Part shown: positions 1 to 15,400 of the stretch, piece by piece
Layout: each line of letters opens with the position of its first letter
Position numbering within the stretch: position 1 is the first letter of the stretch
NCBI GenBank assembly: GCA_022605955.1
Contig: JAKCOZ010000003.1
Location: 42,186,761-42,250,760, forward strand
Length of the DNA stretch: 64,000 nt
Direction of reading: 5' to 3'
Source: Rallus limicola
Lineage: Eukaryota > Chordata > Aves > Gruiformes > Rallidae
Position numbers and translations under genes: made by a program
Notes under the pieces: model-generated
The model's input: only the letters and a program-made list of their open reading frames with translations
The model's database searches: none
Told to the model about the DNA's origin: nothing

Positions 1-321
1 ACCACTTTCTCACTTCCTGTTAAGTCTAAGCAGTAATCCTAAAAGAATGTCTAGTAATCACTCTATTTGAGCACCAGATTACAGAACGGACACTGCTCAA
101 GCTGAAGCAGTGTTTGCATGTGCAGCTACAGAACACACGATGTTAACTGCAGACAGTGTCTGATGTCAACACCAATAAAAAACCCAAGCTTTACAAACAA
201 CACTACAACGAAAAAAATATTCATCTGTCTCAGAAGTCTCACAAATCTGTATCAGTTTAAGAGCAGTATCAACAATAGATTTACTTAACCGTTAAGACTA
301 ATAACATGAAAACAGTCTCAC
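1..321 (-). other. GAK: GAK intron 6 (partial)
   Basis: AT-rich intronic sequence left of the exon 6 donor. No exon, RNA gene or recognisable repeat is seen. The next GAK exon should lie beyond base 1. Confidence 0.8.
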
Positions 322-447
322 CTCCTCTTCAACCACTGCTCTCTTCTGTGCAGACCAGTTGTAGTCAGGATAGTAAGCTATAGTTGTAGCACTGCCGAAG
401 TCGCAAAGTTTAATTGTCCCCTGGTTACTAATAAGCAAGTTTTCCAC
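322..447 (-). CDS. GAK: GAK coding exon 6
   Basis: 126 bases, 42 codons, phase 0 at both ends. Runs from VENLLISNQGTIKLCDFGSA, with the Mg-binding DFG motif, to KRAVVEEE. Acceptor TTGAAG|GTGG, donor GAG|GTGAGACT. It is the last GAK exon in the window. Confidence 0.97.
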
Positions 448-3400
448 CTTCAAAAAGAGGTAGAATAATAAATTAAAGACATTTTTCTTCTGCAGACTAA
501 CACACATTCATTTAAACATCAACCTACTTGCGCATAAGTTTTCAGACAGGACTGTAGAGGTATATGGTAGCAATACAGCACATTTTTAAGAGGAAGCCAT
601 AAAGCCACTATAAGCATGAAATAAACCCCAGGAACCAAATCATTTATTAGTGCCCAAGCTGCCAGTTTTTCAAAGGACCACCTGGGTAAGCAGTATCTTG
701 GAATCCAAATGTTTATATACATAAAACTGAACACTGCAAGCGTAATTGTGGTGGAATTGAGATTACAACTGCTGTAGAGACAAAACAAGAATGTAATAGT
801 AAAGAAATCCACTGCTGTATTTTCAGTTTTTGCCAAGCACTCAAGGACTTCTCAGCTTCTCATACTGTCCCACCAATGAGAAGGTAGGGGTCAGCAAAGA
901 ATCAGGGAGGTTCAAAACAGCTGATCCAACTTGGCCAAAAGGCTATTCCATACCATATGATGCCATGCTGTGTATAGAACTGAGCTCTGGCCCAGGAGAC
1001 AGGGCAAGCTTATGAACCACAAGAGCAACAACTTTAGCTGCTGAGAAATTGTGCTGTTCATCACTTGTTCTGTACATTTTATTATTTTCCTTTTCTGTCC
1101 TATATTAAACAGTCTTCACCTCATACCACGTATATTATTTCTTTTTTTTTAGTTTTTGGATTCCATAGAAGGAAGCAAAGGTCAGGGAGTGAGCAGAGAT
1201 GTTTGTTTTGCTGCCAGCCAGGTTAAGCCACAGCTGCTCTGTTAATGCTGTGGTTAGAGTATCAATCTCAATGAGCAAGCTGAGGTTCTTTCTGTTGGCT
1301 AACTGCTATTCTCCATGCACAATACAAAGGGTGAGTATTCAACATCAAGTTAAATTTATACACTAAAAATTTTCACAGCAAGATCAAGCTTCTTTGTACA
1401 TACATTCTTGTACTTTGGTAGAAGTTGCTAATAACATATGGCATTCCAGCTGATTAAGATTTTAACAGGCTTTGTAGCCTGTGCTAGGCAGACTAGCTAT
1501 GCATTGCACAGTAAATCCTTATCAAATTCAGATAATTAAAATATCAGAAGAGCACTGATATTTTACAAATCACTCTAACTAGCCTAGAGTTTTTACAACT
1601 GTAGCTGGGTTCCTGCGGTGCTGTACACACACTGTAAATGTGAACTTCATCCAAAGAGGTTCAGGAACAAAGAATGACCTATACTGACAGGCAAGAGAAG
1701 GAAACTACACAAGGACAAACAGCCATCACTATGAAGGTAATTTTAAGCTGCACTGTAGAAGTTCATGAATCCTAACACTTCCAGTCAAAATAATTGGGAA
1801 AAGCCTCTACTCCAACCCACTACACCCCTCCCACCCCCCCCAAAAAAAGCTACACTAGCATCCTGGGTATCGTGTGACATTGGTTTAAAGTTTAGGTCAG
1901 CAGCATAAAAAAAATCCTAAATCAAAGTTCAGCCTTTTAGAAAGGGCAGCAAGTGTTCCCTGTTTGGCTGCTGATGTTGCTTTGCAACCCTTGTAACACG
2001 AAGCAAAATGCCTGCCTCTTCCCAGACTTTTTCTCTCCTGGGACTTCATTATACTGCAAGAAACAACAGACATTGAATTACAGCCCTAGCTCAATTTCTG
2101 CAATCAGGCAAATAGGCTTTTCACACCTTTTTCACAGAAGAGATGAACCTTTTCTGCAAGTTTCTCTAGGGGCTGGTATATAGAAATTTCTGTGAAGAGT
2201 AAGAAAAGTAATACCAAGAAAGTTCTACCCCAATGTGCTTAACATTTCTTTGGCATGACCTAGAAGCCTCCTCAATGGCACTGAGAGGAAAAAAAGAACA
2301 CTCCATAATCATAACTATTTTTATTTTAAGGGGCTATACTAGCACTTTCTACAGCATAACCCTACAGTATCTTGGTAAAGGCTCACAGAGTGAAAGATAA
2401 AGAAACAGAACCTATAATGAATTATACCTAACCAATTTTAAAATTCAAGTTAAAAAAAGCCCTAAAATGCAATGCAAGTTTAGTTCTACAACAGTTTATT
2501 ATGTATTTTCAATGGCAACGTAAGCTTTCAGAGAATCCAGCATTACCTCATGTTCCCATTCAAAACTTTACCTTATTGATTAATAAAACCTGCTCATACT
2601 AAAACTGCAAGTCACTGACATTATTTTCTCAAAAGCAAACTGTTTAAAGACAAGCTTAATCTGCAAACCATGAAACACTACTTTTCTGTCAGCTTGTTCA
2701 GAGTAAGTAGTACTAACACCTCAAGCACAAGGAAAATGTCTTATTTGAAGACATGCAAGTATTTCAGCAATGACCTTCCTCGACATCAACAGCCTTGGCA
2801 AGGCAACACATGTGAACACTAATGCTTAAGTGTCCACTGTATTTGATCAACAGCTTTAACACTGATTCAGCCTGAAAGGCTTTTTTGCTGTTTAAAAATT
2901 TAGCTTTTAAACACTGTAACACACCTTTAAATCTCTATGAATAATAGGTGGCTTCTGTTTATGCATATGTTGCACTGCTCTGCAGGTCTGATAAAAAATC
3001 TTCAGTACTGTGTCACAGGAGATAGATCCTTTGGATTCGACTTTCTTTAAGAATTCCACCACCTGTCCTGTAGGAGATTAGAGAAATTCACATCAGCGCA
3101 CACAAAACACCACAAAATCTGAAAGTTTGGCATGGACAAATGCTGTCCTCATCAAGAAGGTTTCCAGTCTTGGGTGGCAATATGAGATGGATATGTTCAA
3201 AATGACAAATCCACATTAACAAAGTCTCAAAGGAAACTTTGCTCTAAGGAACTATTCCTCCTCTTCCTTCTTCTGACTAGACTCAAAGGAAAAATTCAAT
3301 TATTACCCCATATTTAAGGTGAGGTTGAAATATAGTCTCAAAGAACATAATTAACCTATAGAAGATGAGGTTGAACTCCAGTTTTGCTGAACTACACTAT

Positions 3401-6400
3401 CTTTAAGAGACTTTCAAAACTTTTAAGCTGTGAAGGAACCTATATAAAACAGCTGTCAGAAGCAGCATGCACTGCTAAGGAAAAAAAATATTTACCTTTA
3501 CATAGCTCAGTAAGCAGAAGAAACTCCCCCTGTCCAGTGTCTGATTCCTCTTTTCCTATAGATGCAGCAGAGCAAAACTGGACAATGTTGGGATGACCTG
3601 AAAGTTTTTTCTGGAGATAACATGTTCAAGGAAGACAACTGCCATATTTATTGACACTATTGTTCAGACATCAGACATCTAAATCGAAATGTTAGCTTAA
3701 AACCACATAAAGTATTAGAGCTGCAGTTAAAATACTAAGCAGAACAGAGAAATCCAGGCCTCTGCTGAAGAAAAACAGACTTTAAGGGAAGACATTGAAG
3801 GTAGTAATAAAAAGTGAATATAAAAGATGAAAAAATCCTTGTTGATTAAGGTTCTGAAGAAACTGGACCTTGTAACAGGCCTAGTTACTTCTTTTTGTCT
3901 CTTGATAGTGACTGCAAGGCATTAGTACAAGTGCCAGAGACACCTTTTAATTAGCTACTTCCCTGGCTGGTCGATCAAGAAGGGACTGTTGTATCGACAC
4001 TTGTCTTTCCAAAGCAAGTATCAAGCACACTGTTTTAATTTTAAGTTCAAAGCAAATAACAGATCTAAACGCCTGAGGAACTGATCTTCCCGTAATTAGT
4101 AATAATTCCTCACACTAAGTCCTGTGCGAAATTTCCAGTTCACAAATTCAAGGCATCATTTTTGAAGCATGTAAAGGGGAGTAAAACATGTAATCACAGC
4201 TCCTGACAGTAGTTGTTATATTGCATTATGCCTTTTAGAGTTGTGCTCAATGTGCATCCCCTTGATCGTATACTGAGACGTGTGCCCACAAGACAAATGC
4301 AGTATTCACAATTCACCAAAAGTGAAAAAGAAATAAAGACACCAGAAGTATGCATCTCTTCACATCCTTTTATTCAGACCTGCAGGAATCATTTTACAGT
4401 TGTATCCTGGAAAATTACCAACAGTCAATCCTCACTCATGTTGTGCTAAGTTTTAATAAGCCTGAGCTGTGCAAAACCATCCAAAGAACATTGTTCTTTA
4501 CTCTTGGCAAGATGTAATCAGATTAGCTAGAAAAATGTATAGTGCTACAGTAGTCTGTTCTTTGCAACTGTACTTCCAGGGAACTGTCTTTAGTGTCAGA
4601 CTGTCAAACATTCCAATAATCATAAAAATAAATATTTGACCAGCTTAAAGATCAATTGTTTTGCCTGCTAACTCAAAATGAAGCTAAATACTCAGAGTGG
4701 TAACCAAAACAGCCTATCACAGCCACTCACTGACTCTTGAAACCAACTGAGGTTCTTGGAGCAGATGCTGGGAAATACTGAGTTTACTGAAGCCAAGGAC
4801 TGAAAACACTGAGATTAGGTTATATCACACTAAGATCACAGACAACAAAAAGGACAGCAGCAACACTGAGAAACATCTGTTTGTTTATGATGCATGTATT
4901 CTACTGAAATTTCTTATTTAAGTATTTCTTTTCAAAGCTCTATGATTCCAAGACAGGAATTAAAAAACATTGAGAGTAAAAGCAAAGTTTTGAGTAGTCA
5001 AAAAAGGCAAGGAAACCTGGGCAGGTGAGGGAATTCTCAAGATCTACATAACATCTGAATAGTCAAAAGGTCTAAGAAAGCCCAAATAAGAATGTCACAC
5101 TTTGGTAGACAAAGCACATAAAGTCTATCCTAGCTGCAAAAGTTATCTGCACACATTAAATTCTTGCAATTTTTGATGCCAGATTTATGACAAACTATGA
5201 ATCCAGGCCATACTCAGAATGTCAGTCCTCTTAAGCAGTGTATGGAGTGGAAAGAACCAAACCTATACAGCAGATCTCTGTTTCTCCATTTTTTTTTGTA
5301 TCAAGGAAATAAATCAAAACATTAAAATGTTCCAGAAAAGGATACCATAAAACAAACTTCCTGAATGATAGCTTTGTTCTTTTCTTCTTCATTAGACAAC
5401 AATCGCTGTCAAAAAAACAGAATAGTTAAAATATTTATCAAAACTTACAGAAAAACCACACGCAGATTTTTGTTTTCCCAGAACACAAAAGGATAAGCTA
5501 CAGTCAAAAAAATAAGGAGCTGTGATGGGATAGTAAACAAAGTGGCTTTTTGTACATTTCAGCATACTGCCATAAATACAGGACCAGTTTTATGGCTATT
5601 TGTACTGCTCAAGTTTAGCGATTACTGAGCAGTTGTAACCTCTGACACTTGTAAAGTAACTAGTCTGACAGCTTTCTCCTGGGTGAAACACTCCTGTCTC
5701 CTAGCTACTGTACTGTGCACAGACAAGGTAAGATACACCTTCTGCTTCCAATCTTTAACCACCACCTTCAACCCACCCAAACCAAAACTTCTCCAAATTA
5801 CATAGTCCAACTCTGCAAATGGTACCTGAGTAATCAGCAGTAAAAACCGAGCAACACTATTACTACTGCTTGGATTTGGGGTCAACATTTGACTAGAATT
5901 AATCTGAGCATCTACTAGAAAAGTACCAGGTTTACTGAACGTACAGTAACAGTTCACCTTTTATTTTTAAATGGGGCTACATCTAGATGACATTTTGAAT
6001 ACACATACTGTATGGGTTTGGTCAGACATTTTGTTACTGTAGGATTTGAAATGGAAAGGAAAAAACAGACCAATTAATTACTGGTGGTGTAATGCCATCT
6101 TACCTCTCCCACCACTCATACTATCCTTTTCACTTTCTCTCCATGACAGAAGTCTTCATACTGATACAGCCACAGAACAGACTTACTCCAAAAATTAAGC
6201 CATTTTGTGATGAAACACGGGCAGCATGATTTTTCTTTTTACTTCACTTTATTGTTCTTCACATAATACTTCAGTTTTTCAGCTATTAAATGATTATTAT
6301 AAGCCTCCAGGAAACAATAGGGTCCCTGAAAAGTGGCAGGCTGAGTCCCAGGCTGATCAATGAGTCCAAGCATGAAATGTTGTAGTTAATGCTGATGAAA

Positions 6401-9400
6401 CTTGCTCTGGAAGTACACTGGTAGGCTAACCAGTAGACTAAATCTACTTCTGTGTAGTGGAAAATAATCCTGTACACCACCTTAGATAACTACGAAAGAT
6501 TCCTTATACACATGCAACAAAATGCCTGGGGCAAGATCACGACTTTCTAAGACCAAATGAAGACAAACAGCAGTAGTACCTAGTAAAGCAATTCCCATCT
6601 TTGGCACCTAAGTACAAAGCACAGGTCTCAACAGGAATACTTGTTCTAAACTCAGGCAGAGCATGCTATAAACACCATTATAATTCCAGGCTTTTCCAAA
6701 TTACATAAAGAATTAACTGTCATGCTAAAGCAGCAAGCAAAAAGACAGACCTTGTAAATGTGCAGTAAAGTGAATTCATCTTACCTTTAAAGCATAATCT
6801 TTGCCACTTCCAAGATCTTGAGCTTCATAGACAAAAGCAAAGCCACCTACAAGAAGAATGAATACTAGGTCAGTTTAAACTTCAACATTGTTACATTGGT
6901 TTTTTAGTCTAACAGAGCTAATACATAAATTTAAAGGCTTTTCTGAATGCAAGAAGTATACATATTTTTCAGTGGCTTACAAAGAGTATGGGTAACCTCC
7001 ATACAAGAACTAAAATAGTCTCTTCCTTTATTTTATGCATGCCACAACCATAGTGACTTTGTTACTTTCCTGCATTTTGTTACTTTGCACAAGCAAATTT
7101 CCTATGAAGCTTTTTTTTTGATCTGGGTCTTTATAGAACCAAGATTCAGTACACCCAGTATTAACTAAAGATTTTAGCTAAACTTCTTGCTCTTATAGTG
7201 TTATGCTTCCTATAAAAAAAGTAATAGCCAAGGGAGATAAAGTGTTAAATATACACCTCCTCATACTTTTAGGATAACTGGCATGCTTCAGGCTTCCTAT
7301 CAAAAGCAGAAAGCATTTTTAAGCACCCAAGGACACACTTCCAGTAATGGTTATGCTGTTACTAAGTTGCAATTTGTCAGTGTTCCATAGAACATGGTTT
7401 TCCTTCCAACTTCTTTTGTCAGAATAGGTATTTCTAACACTGCCAATTAAGCTCAAGAACATCACCCAAATTTCTACAGAGTGAGAAAAAAACAGAAAAA
7501 GTTACAGGTCTTTATTTAATTGTTGGTTATGTTAATCTAACTGTATCAAAACAACATATTTGTACAGTTCTAGTCCACTTTAAAGATCCTGGTATAACTT
7601 TATTTCTTCTGGGAATGTCATTCTCACTGCATATATGCAGTGGTGTGGCTGCATATATGCTGTCTAATGCAGAGTATCTCTAGGGGAGTAAGAGGTTTTA
7701 TAAGGCTCCAAGAAAGTCACAAATTTCAATTACTTGCCTGTCCATTCCTTTAATATAAATTCTGTTTTCACTGAACTACACAGCAATGTTCTCTCTAGCA
7801 ATGATGTGGAGAATAAGTACAAAGTATGTCAGTGAACTACAAAATTTTATTGATCAAAAAGGCTAAGGTAATAGGATAACCTAAGAATGAACCACCACAG
7901 ACAAGAAACAAGTTGTCAACCCACTTTTTTTAAAAGGAAGAATCCACATCATACAGTTGCATTGGTACCCAATACCATCTTTGAAGATAAGGACTACTGA
8001 CAAAAGGTTCAAGGGAACGCAGTATTTGCTTTTTTGCAGTTTAATCAAACAAGGCTTTCCAAGATGCACTCAAAAGTTGTACATGGCAACTGACCATCAC
8101 ACTCCTCCTGAACAGGGCTGCCAACATGCCTTGTTACTTTCCCAGTAGCATCCACAACATGAAATTAATAAATGACTTGCTCCTCGATATTGTCTTTGCT
8201 TTTTGCATCAGAAGGGGAATTATGTACAAAACCACTGAAACTAAGATCCCTGTTACAGGGAGAACAAGCACAAGGGTAAACGTTGCACCACAGAAAAATC
8301 AAGGTTTGACAAACACTGAAGCTGACAGTGAGGGCTGCACTTCAGTCCCACCATGCTTCACTCAGTGTGTGCTATGTTCATCCATGTACTGTAAGTCTGT
8401 AAAACCAGGCACAGTACTTCCTGCAACAGGAACCACCCTTGGCTTTTCTCAAGCAACCAGTGCAAGCATTCCAAACAGGAACTGCAATCAGCACTGTGGG
8501 CACTGATGGGACAGAGGCTGGAGACAAAGAAGTCCACACTCAGCACCACCTCAGAGTATTACCTGAAGACACTTTGCTCCTTTCTGAATGAGAACATAAG
8601 CAAAAAATATATATAGATCTGGACAGTGCTGATCAGTTATGACTAGTGTTTATGGATTCCACAGAACCGATGAAACAAACAAGATAATCTGTGAGTCATC
8701 CTTACACTGAAGCTATGTGCTTCAATGTTTGACTGCTTTCCCCAGCCAGTTCCCTATTCACACCCAGAGGCCGCTGGTTCCAGAAGCCGCTGTCCCAGTG
8801 AGTTGTAGACACCTACACCAGCGTACAACACTTACTATACCACAGAGTAACTGTCTTACACAGATCCCACAGACATCCCAGACAGTGAAAGCACTCACGG
8901 TCCTACAGAAGAAAGTCTTTACATTCACCTTGATGATTATTTCTTTAACAATCCTGTAAGCTGCATCTTGTAAATACATGCTTCAATTTATGAAATTAGG
9001 GGCTCTGGGTCAGCACAAATTTTTAGTATGCAAAAATACTACAGTTAGTTTTCTGGAAGGCACTCGATACATTGATGGTAACTGATGCAGCCCAGATTAC
9101 AGAAGAGTTACTCTGCAAGCTCAGTTCTGCTGGGTACACTGTCAAAGCTGCTACTAGGGCTGGATGTCACAAGCGTACCTTGCATTTCAAGCATACACCT
9201 TCCCAGTACCTCTACAAACATACACAGACCAACTTACATACATGCACCCCAAAACACAGCTATGCTTCATCTAAATACATCAAATGTCTTTCTGGAAATG
9301 ATACAGGTGAAAGTCATTGTCCATCAAAATTAAAAGTAATCCATTCAATCTACCAGCATATATTTGACCCACCAAGCTGATCCAAACTCTGAAGAAGGCT

Positions 9401-12400
9401 CCCAGAGGTACTGCTACCGTCCCAACTGCTTCAACTGTTCTGACAGAGCTTGTAGAAAAATGTCTCCACTATAAGAAATGTTTCCAATATGGACCAAGTT
9501 GCACACTGTCACTAAAATTAATCCAGTTCATAATGTGTACATGAAGGAATTAGAGAAATTCGCCTATCCCATTAAAAGACAAATCTTTAAAAAAAATGTA
9601 TTTTAAATTTTCACAGAAGTGCTGATCATCATGTAGCATCACAAGAAGTTTTCTGTCAGATCACAAATAATCTCAAATTTCACGCATAAAGCTCAACCAC
9701 ATTTCTGAAAACCACAAATTCCTTTCTTGATGGAAAAGCCTGGGGTTTTAATACTCAGAATCACAATACTACAACCACCTCAGAAGGGGTTCTGAAGTCT
9801 TAAGGACCTTCTCTTGCACCCAATCTCAATTCCAAGGAAAAAATCAATTTCAATCCTCGTAATTGCTAGCTAAGAGTCTAAGGAAATATTATATCCAGCT
9901 TCATAACTTCAAAACTTACACTGATTTTAAGTTTCCAAACTCATCAAAAACCATAAATCTTAGCTTTGGAATAAATGTGCAAGTGAACATTGAATAAGGC
10001 AAAACATTTAAAAATGGTAAATTATTATTATCAACAGAAGTTAATAAATGCTGTGTTTAAAGTACAGCTATTTGACTCAAATGATGCATAACTGACCTTA
10101 CCTGGATGTCCAGTGAAACCTGCATAGGAGCTATCTAAACTAAGATTGCTGAGGTCAAATTTAAAGCTGGACATAGTTGTGCATTAAATACTTGGTTTAA
10201 TTACTATATTTTTCATAGCAGGGACTAACAAAAAGTAATGAATAGAGTCTTCTTTAAAGCAATTTCAGTGGCAGCATGGCTTACCAGAGTTCCTAATAGT
10301 AACTATGCAGTAGGATCTCACAGAAGCCCTAGTAGAGCAAGCCAAAGGGAGAGGCTTACAGGAACAGCTTGATAGTACATAAGATGCACTTTTACTTGAG
10401 CAATAACACCTCAAAATCCAAGTACTGAAGTGCTGAACATAGTTAAATTCACTAAACTCATCAGAACTTCAAACAAAGAGACAGCAGTTCATTGCACCCA
10501 ATTCACAGACAATTCACCTGCTATGGCTTCTCAACTTTCATTCTGTCATTTTGTTGTTTCTCCTGAAACTGTATCCAGTTCCATACACACTGCTCATTCC
10601 AGGTAGTGATCAGTTCACTACTACTGCAGCACTACAGCTGATACCAGTTTTAAATCTATGGTTTTCCTGAGATACCAAAGGAGGTACAATAAGCTGTGAA
10701 GGTACGTTTATCTGCTACCTGTGAAAACAGTTCTTTCACAAAACCCAAAATTAATCCTACTGATTGGTTATTACAAGCAGCTTCATTTAGGTTTGACGCT
10801 GGCTAATAGAGCTATTCTATTAAAATTATTTTAACATAGAATCACAGAATCTCACAGAATAATAACCATACCCTGCATAGGGACAGCTTTACTGGCAAAA
10901 CTTCTCCTTTGCCATAATAAGTTTACTCCATGCCTCATGACCAATGTAGTTTGCAATATAACTTGCAAAAATGAAAAAATCCAACCCAGTTTCAGCATAC
11001 CAAGGATTTCAGTTAACATAGCCATGTCAGTCAAGGATCTCACCACTACATCAACACACCTGTATGAACAAGCACCTGTACAGCAGACACAACTAAGGCA
11101 GATGAGGAAACAAAAGCTAAGATGAGAAAGACTACTTGAGTTTTTTTCCTAGGGCTGTAGTAAGAATGCAGTTCTACTGGGGTGCTTTCACTTACACTCA
11201 TACGTAAGTACCTCTAGGTGGTTTTAAGTCAGCTTTCTGAAGCTTTTACATCAGCAAGATCATCTTAGAATTTCCCCATACAGGCTTGTATGGAGAAAAC
11301 TGGTTTTCTTTCTTTTCTGTAGACACAAACGTACACACCAACTCATGAAAGTGTAGTACAACAGTCAGTCCTGAAATCAGTGTCACCACACAGCAGACAG
11401 AGCCCAGAGCTTCCCAGCCCGTCAGCCTCCTTCCTGGCCCACACTGAAACCATCTGATGACTTCGCTCACATTAAGAACTAATGAGAAGGGAACCTCGTT
11501 TGCTTTAATAGCGAGCACTTGACACTCATTCTTATACCTCCACAGCCCACAGGTATTGCTTCTGTCATCATATTCTTACAAAGGTTAGAAGACTCTTTTT
11601 CCAACCAAGAGATCTGCCTTCCTCTTCAAGCTCAACCTAGGCATAACATAATACCAAGTAAGTTCACTGCACTAAAAATCAAATTTGATTTAAGCCCAGG
11701 ATTACCTTACCCTGTTCCTCACTGGTTTTCCCCATCTTCACTGACTTTTTTCCACACACACCACTTCAGTGAAATGTCTTCCTACTTGTCAGCTAGCAAA
11801 GCATCAAAGCAGGGACATCAACCACAATATAAAACTACTTGCTACTGTAACAAACTTGTGTTGTTTCATTATACACTTAACTAGTCATGAGAGAAGGATG
11901 GTGTGAATAACTTCCTGTTTATAGCTACTTGATAGACTTGTCCACTCCCCTCTCAAGCACTGACCAAACTTGCTTCCACAGCCATTCTGATTTCCTCATA
12001 TTTCAATTATAACTTCACTGAAACACCATAATTCTAGATTAGACTACAACTAAAGAGTGCTTCTTACCTGAAAGCAGACAGATGCTTTTCCACCAGAGTA
12101 CAAGCAATATCCTCAGTTAAAACAGAAAGGATGCTTTGCCATTGTTGCCAAGCATCAATAAAGCATATTATTTGAAATCCAGTCTTACATTTGTGTCAAC
12201 TGCAAAGTCCTGATACCAAGATGAAACTGCTTAAAAAGGAAGCCTGACTAACTCACAGACCTGGACTTCTCCCCACAACTTTGAGAAGTGGAGAGGTAGA
12301 ACTCCTTGAAACTTTCAGAGTTACTTGGTAAGCACAGCCCACTATACCCAAGAAACACCAGGTTTAAAAAAAAAAAAAAAAAAAAGAACAAAACAAGATA

Positions 12401-15400
12401 GCACTGTTCTGCTCATGTTGAAAAAATTCTCCATATCTACAGCAAAGGGAATGTGAGCTGGAAAGCTGCCAAGTCAGGGTGCTTCAGTTCTTGTTTAGAG
12501 ATTGTCATCTTTATTTTCCAGTTCTGAAAAGTCTGCTTCACACATGGTTTGCAGACTAACTGTCAGTTCATCCTTTATACCACAGGCTGTTGCAATTTCT
12601 CTAACTTGATACCAGCTCTCCACCCTTCATGACAACTTCAAGCATCTGCCAGCAAATCCACCTAAAAATGCTCACAAAAACTTGATCCTTAAAGTGTTTT
12701 CTCTGCAGCCCAGAGTTTTATGCATTATGTCCATCCATAGCTCAGCATTTAATTACATTACAACTGTTCTGTGAATCCAGGATTTGCAGAGACCACAGAA
12801 TTATGCCCACAAGCTCAACAAACTGTAATACTGCCTGTTCACATTCAAAATATTGTAGGAGCCTTGGAGTCTAAATCAGACTTTTTTGATACTTTAAACA
12901 GCCTACTTTCACTTTGTCAGAATGGAGTTTATAGCAAGTCGCCTACATGGCTTCAGTTCATGACAACTCCCATTTATCATCATGTTTCTCTTCCACAGTC
13001 TTTTGCTCGTGCTTGCTGCTCAAACGAAGCATAAGAGATCAATGCACGTGAAGAATGTGTACAGAACTTGCTTGTTCCCTGCCTTTTACACAACTGTACA
13101 CCTCGTTTGTTCTCAGTTGCTCAGCCTCATATATAAAAAAAGTATTAGGAAGTTGTGTACGTGGATAATTAAGCAAAGAGGAAACAGAAATACTGCTCTC
13201 TTTTTTTAAACACATTTTTAATAAGTGAGATACATCTCAACCTGATTCTCATTGGCTTTTTCAGCGTACTGAAGGTTTACCCTAGCCACTGGAACCTCAC
13301 TCTATCAGCAGCACAACCAAACAAACTGGCACCTTCACAAGCAAGATCCATTCTGCCTTACTCACAACATGCTGTTGTATTGTGAGGAAAAGTCTCTATT
13401 AAAAAATAAATAAATAAAGGTGTAGCATTAGCATTAGCCAAAAAGCCTTAAAGACTTGATGGTGCAGGAAACAGTCACCGTCCAAACCTTCACAAGAGGG
13501 CAAAAAAAAACACATGTGTCTATTCTCAGGCTGGTTCTTTCTAAACCAAGTAAAATAATTCAGTGATAAAAAAAACCCACTATCTGGAAGGCAAAAGAAG
13601 GTTAAACAGACTTATTTATTCGAAGTCTCACAGAAAGCGATGCTGATATGGCACAGAAGTTTCACTGTTTTGTCTACCTCCTCCACCGTGTCTAAAAAGC
13701 AGCTTTTTGGCACTGCTTTCAGCTATCCCATACATAAATCAACACTGAGGAGTCGGCGTGCTACTTGAGATATAACTGATATTTGAAGAGCTAGCACTCA
13801 TCTGCTCATTAGGATGTTACCATAAAGAGTGAAATCTCCACCTATGTTTGACGGTTGTCTTGAGGAGACCAACTCCCCGATTCCCCCGCAGAACTTTACA
13901 GACACTGAAATACTAATTTCATCTCTTATCCTCAGCCTTTGCCGCACACAGGTCAGACCAAAGAATATCTGGCTAAAGCAGTAACACAAGTTTCAAGCAT
14001 TACAATTAGGATAAATGAGCAGGCAGCATAGTTCTTGATAATACTCTGAAGTACAGGCACTCTTCATTCCGTCCCACAACCGCCTTCTCCTGACAAGACC
14101 TTGAGTTGTTGTTTATACAAGTTATTTAAACTGAACCAAGACACTACTGCCTCATCAAAGCCCTAGCCTATACTTCATAGAACAGGAATTACATACTCAA
14201 GAATTAACATGAAAGCCATAAGATATTTAAAAGTTAATCAGTCTGCAATTGAATTAGTTGTTGAGAAAGATGAAAACTGATTTCAAACAGTAACTGTGGC
14301 ATAAAATGATTTTTCTGATGCACTTATCTTTAGCACTGATATCAAGAAACACAGTAACTCAAATACAGACTGTTTCACAGTAAGTCACTGAAAAGACTAA
14401 TAGAAGATTTTATTCTGGTTTATCTCACTTAACAGGAGAGAAATATTCAAAAATTTTTCAAGTTTGTTTTTCTGTTAGCACGATCTCTGTTCCAGAAAAT
14501 TTAATAGACCTGAAACAGGATGCTGCTTGCTAATTTCATATTCACTACCCCTCAAACCTCAAGAATCCTTTTTCAAGATGAAAATTAAAGTCTCACTGGC
14601 AATGGAGTATTTGTAGGGATATTGCATTACACATAGCATAGGAACTACTAATGAAGTTGCCAACTGAATTTTAGCACACTGAAAACATTACCTAATGAAA
14701 CCAAGCACACAATAAACTTGCAAAGATTCCAGTCTCTTAAGGTTGAGGTGATAGAGGAAAGTACCAGGTTTTGTTCCACAGATCACCATGAAGATTTAGT
14801 TCTCTATTTTCAAAGATGTCTCTCAAAGATGGGTTCTCTATTTTGCTATATTCTGTTTTTACTTTGTCAACAAGAGATACAAAATAACTTAAGAACTGCT
14901 TTACTTATTTCTGCTACCCAATGCAACAGCTAACTGCTTTTACAGAAAAGACTCAGTGGAAATATTTGAGGAAGAATATGATTACATTAAAAGACTGAAT
15001 AATGTTTAAGCACATAAGCAACTTTTCCTGTATCCTATTTAACTATCAAAGCATCATCTGCCTTTCATTCATGCTCTAAAAAGGTAGCAATTTCTTATTA
15101 AACATTCATTCAGCACAGCAAACAGGTATCTCTTCAATCAGCTGGCTACCAAAGCCTTTACAACAGTACAAGGTACAATTTACAGCTTTAAAAAAATTCA
15201 ACTTGGCCACTTTGGAACCTGGCAGCAATCGCCGTAAGACATTACTCTCGTATCAGTTTAGCCTCTCATTGGAGTAGCACTACCAGGCAGAATTAAGGAG
15301 TAAGTTTCTGTAATTCATTGACCATCTTTAGCATCAGCAGTCTCTCTCAATGAATCCTGTGACAGCCCAGCAACAAGGTTCTATTCCTTCCACAGCATAG

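Noticed and set aside
8126..8506. 126-codon plus-strand open frame in GAK intron 1
   Set aside because: No recognisable family, no promoter or splice context, composition like surrounding intron; most likely chance.
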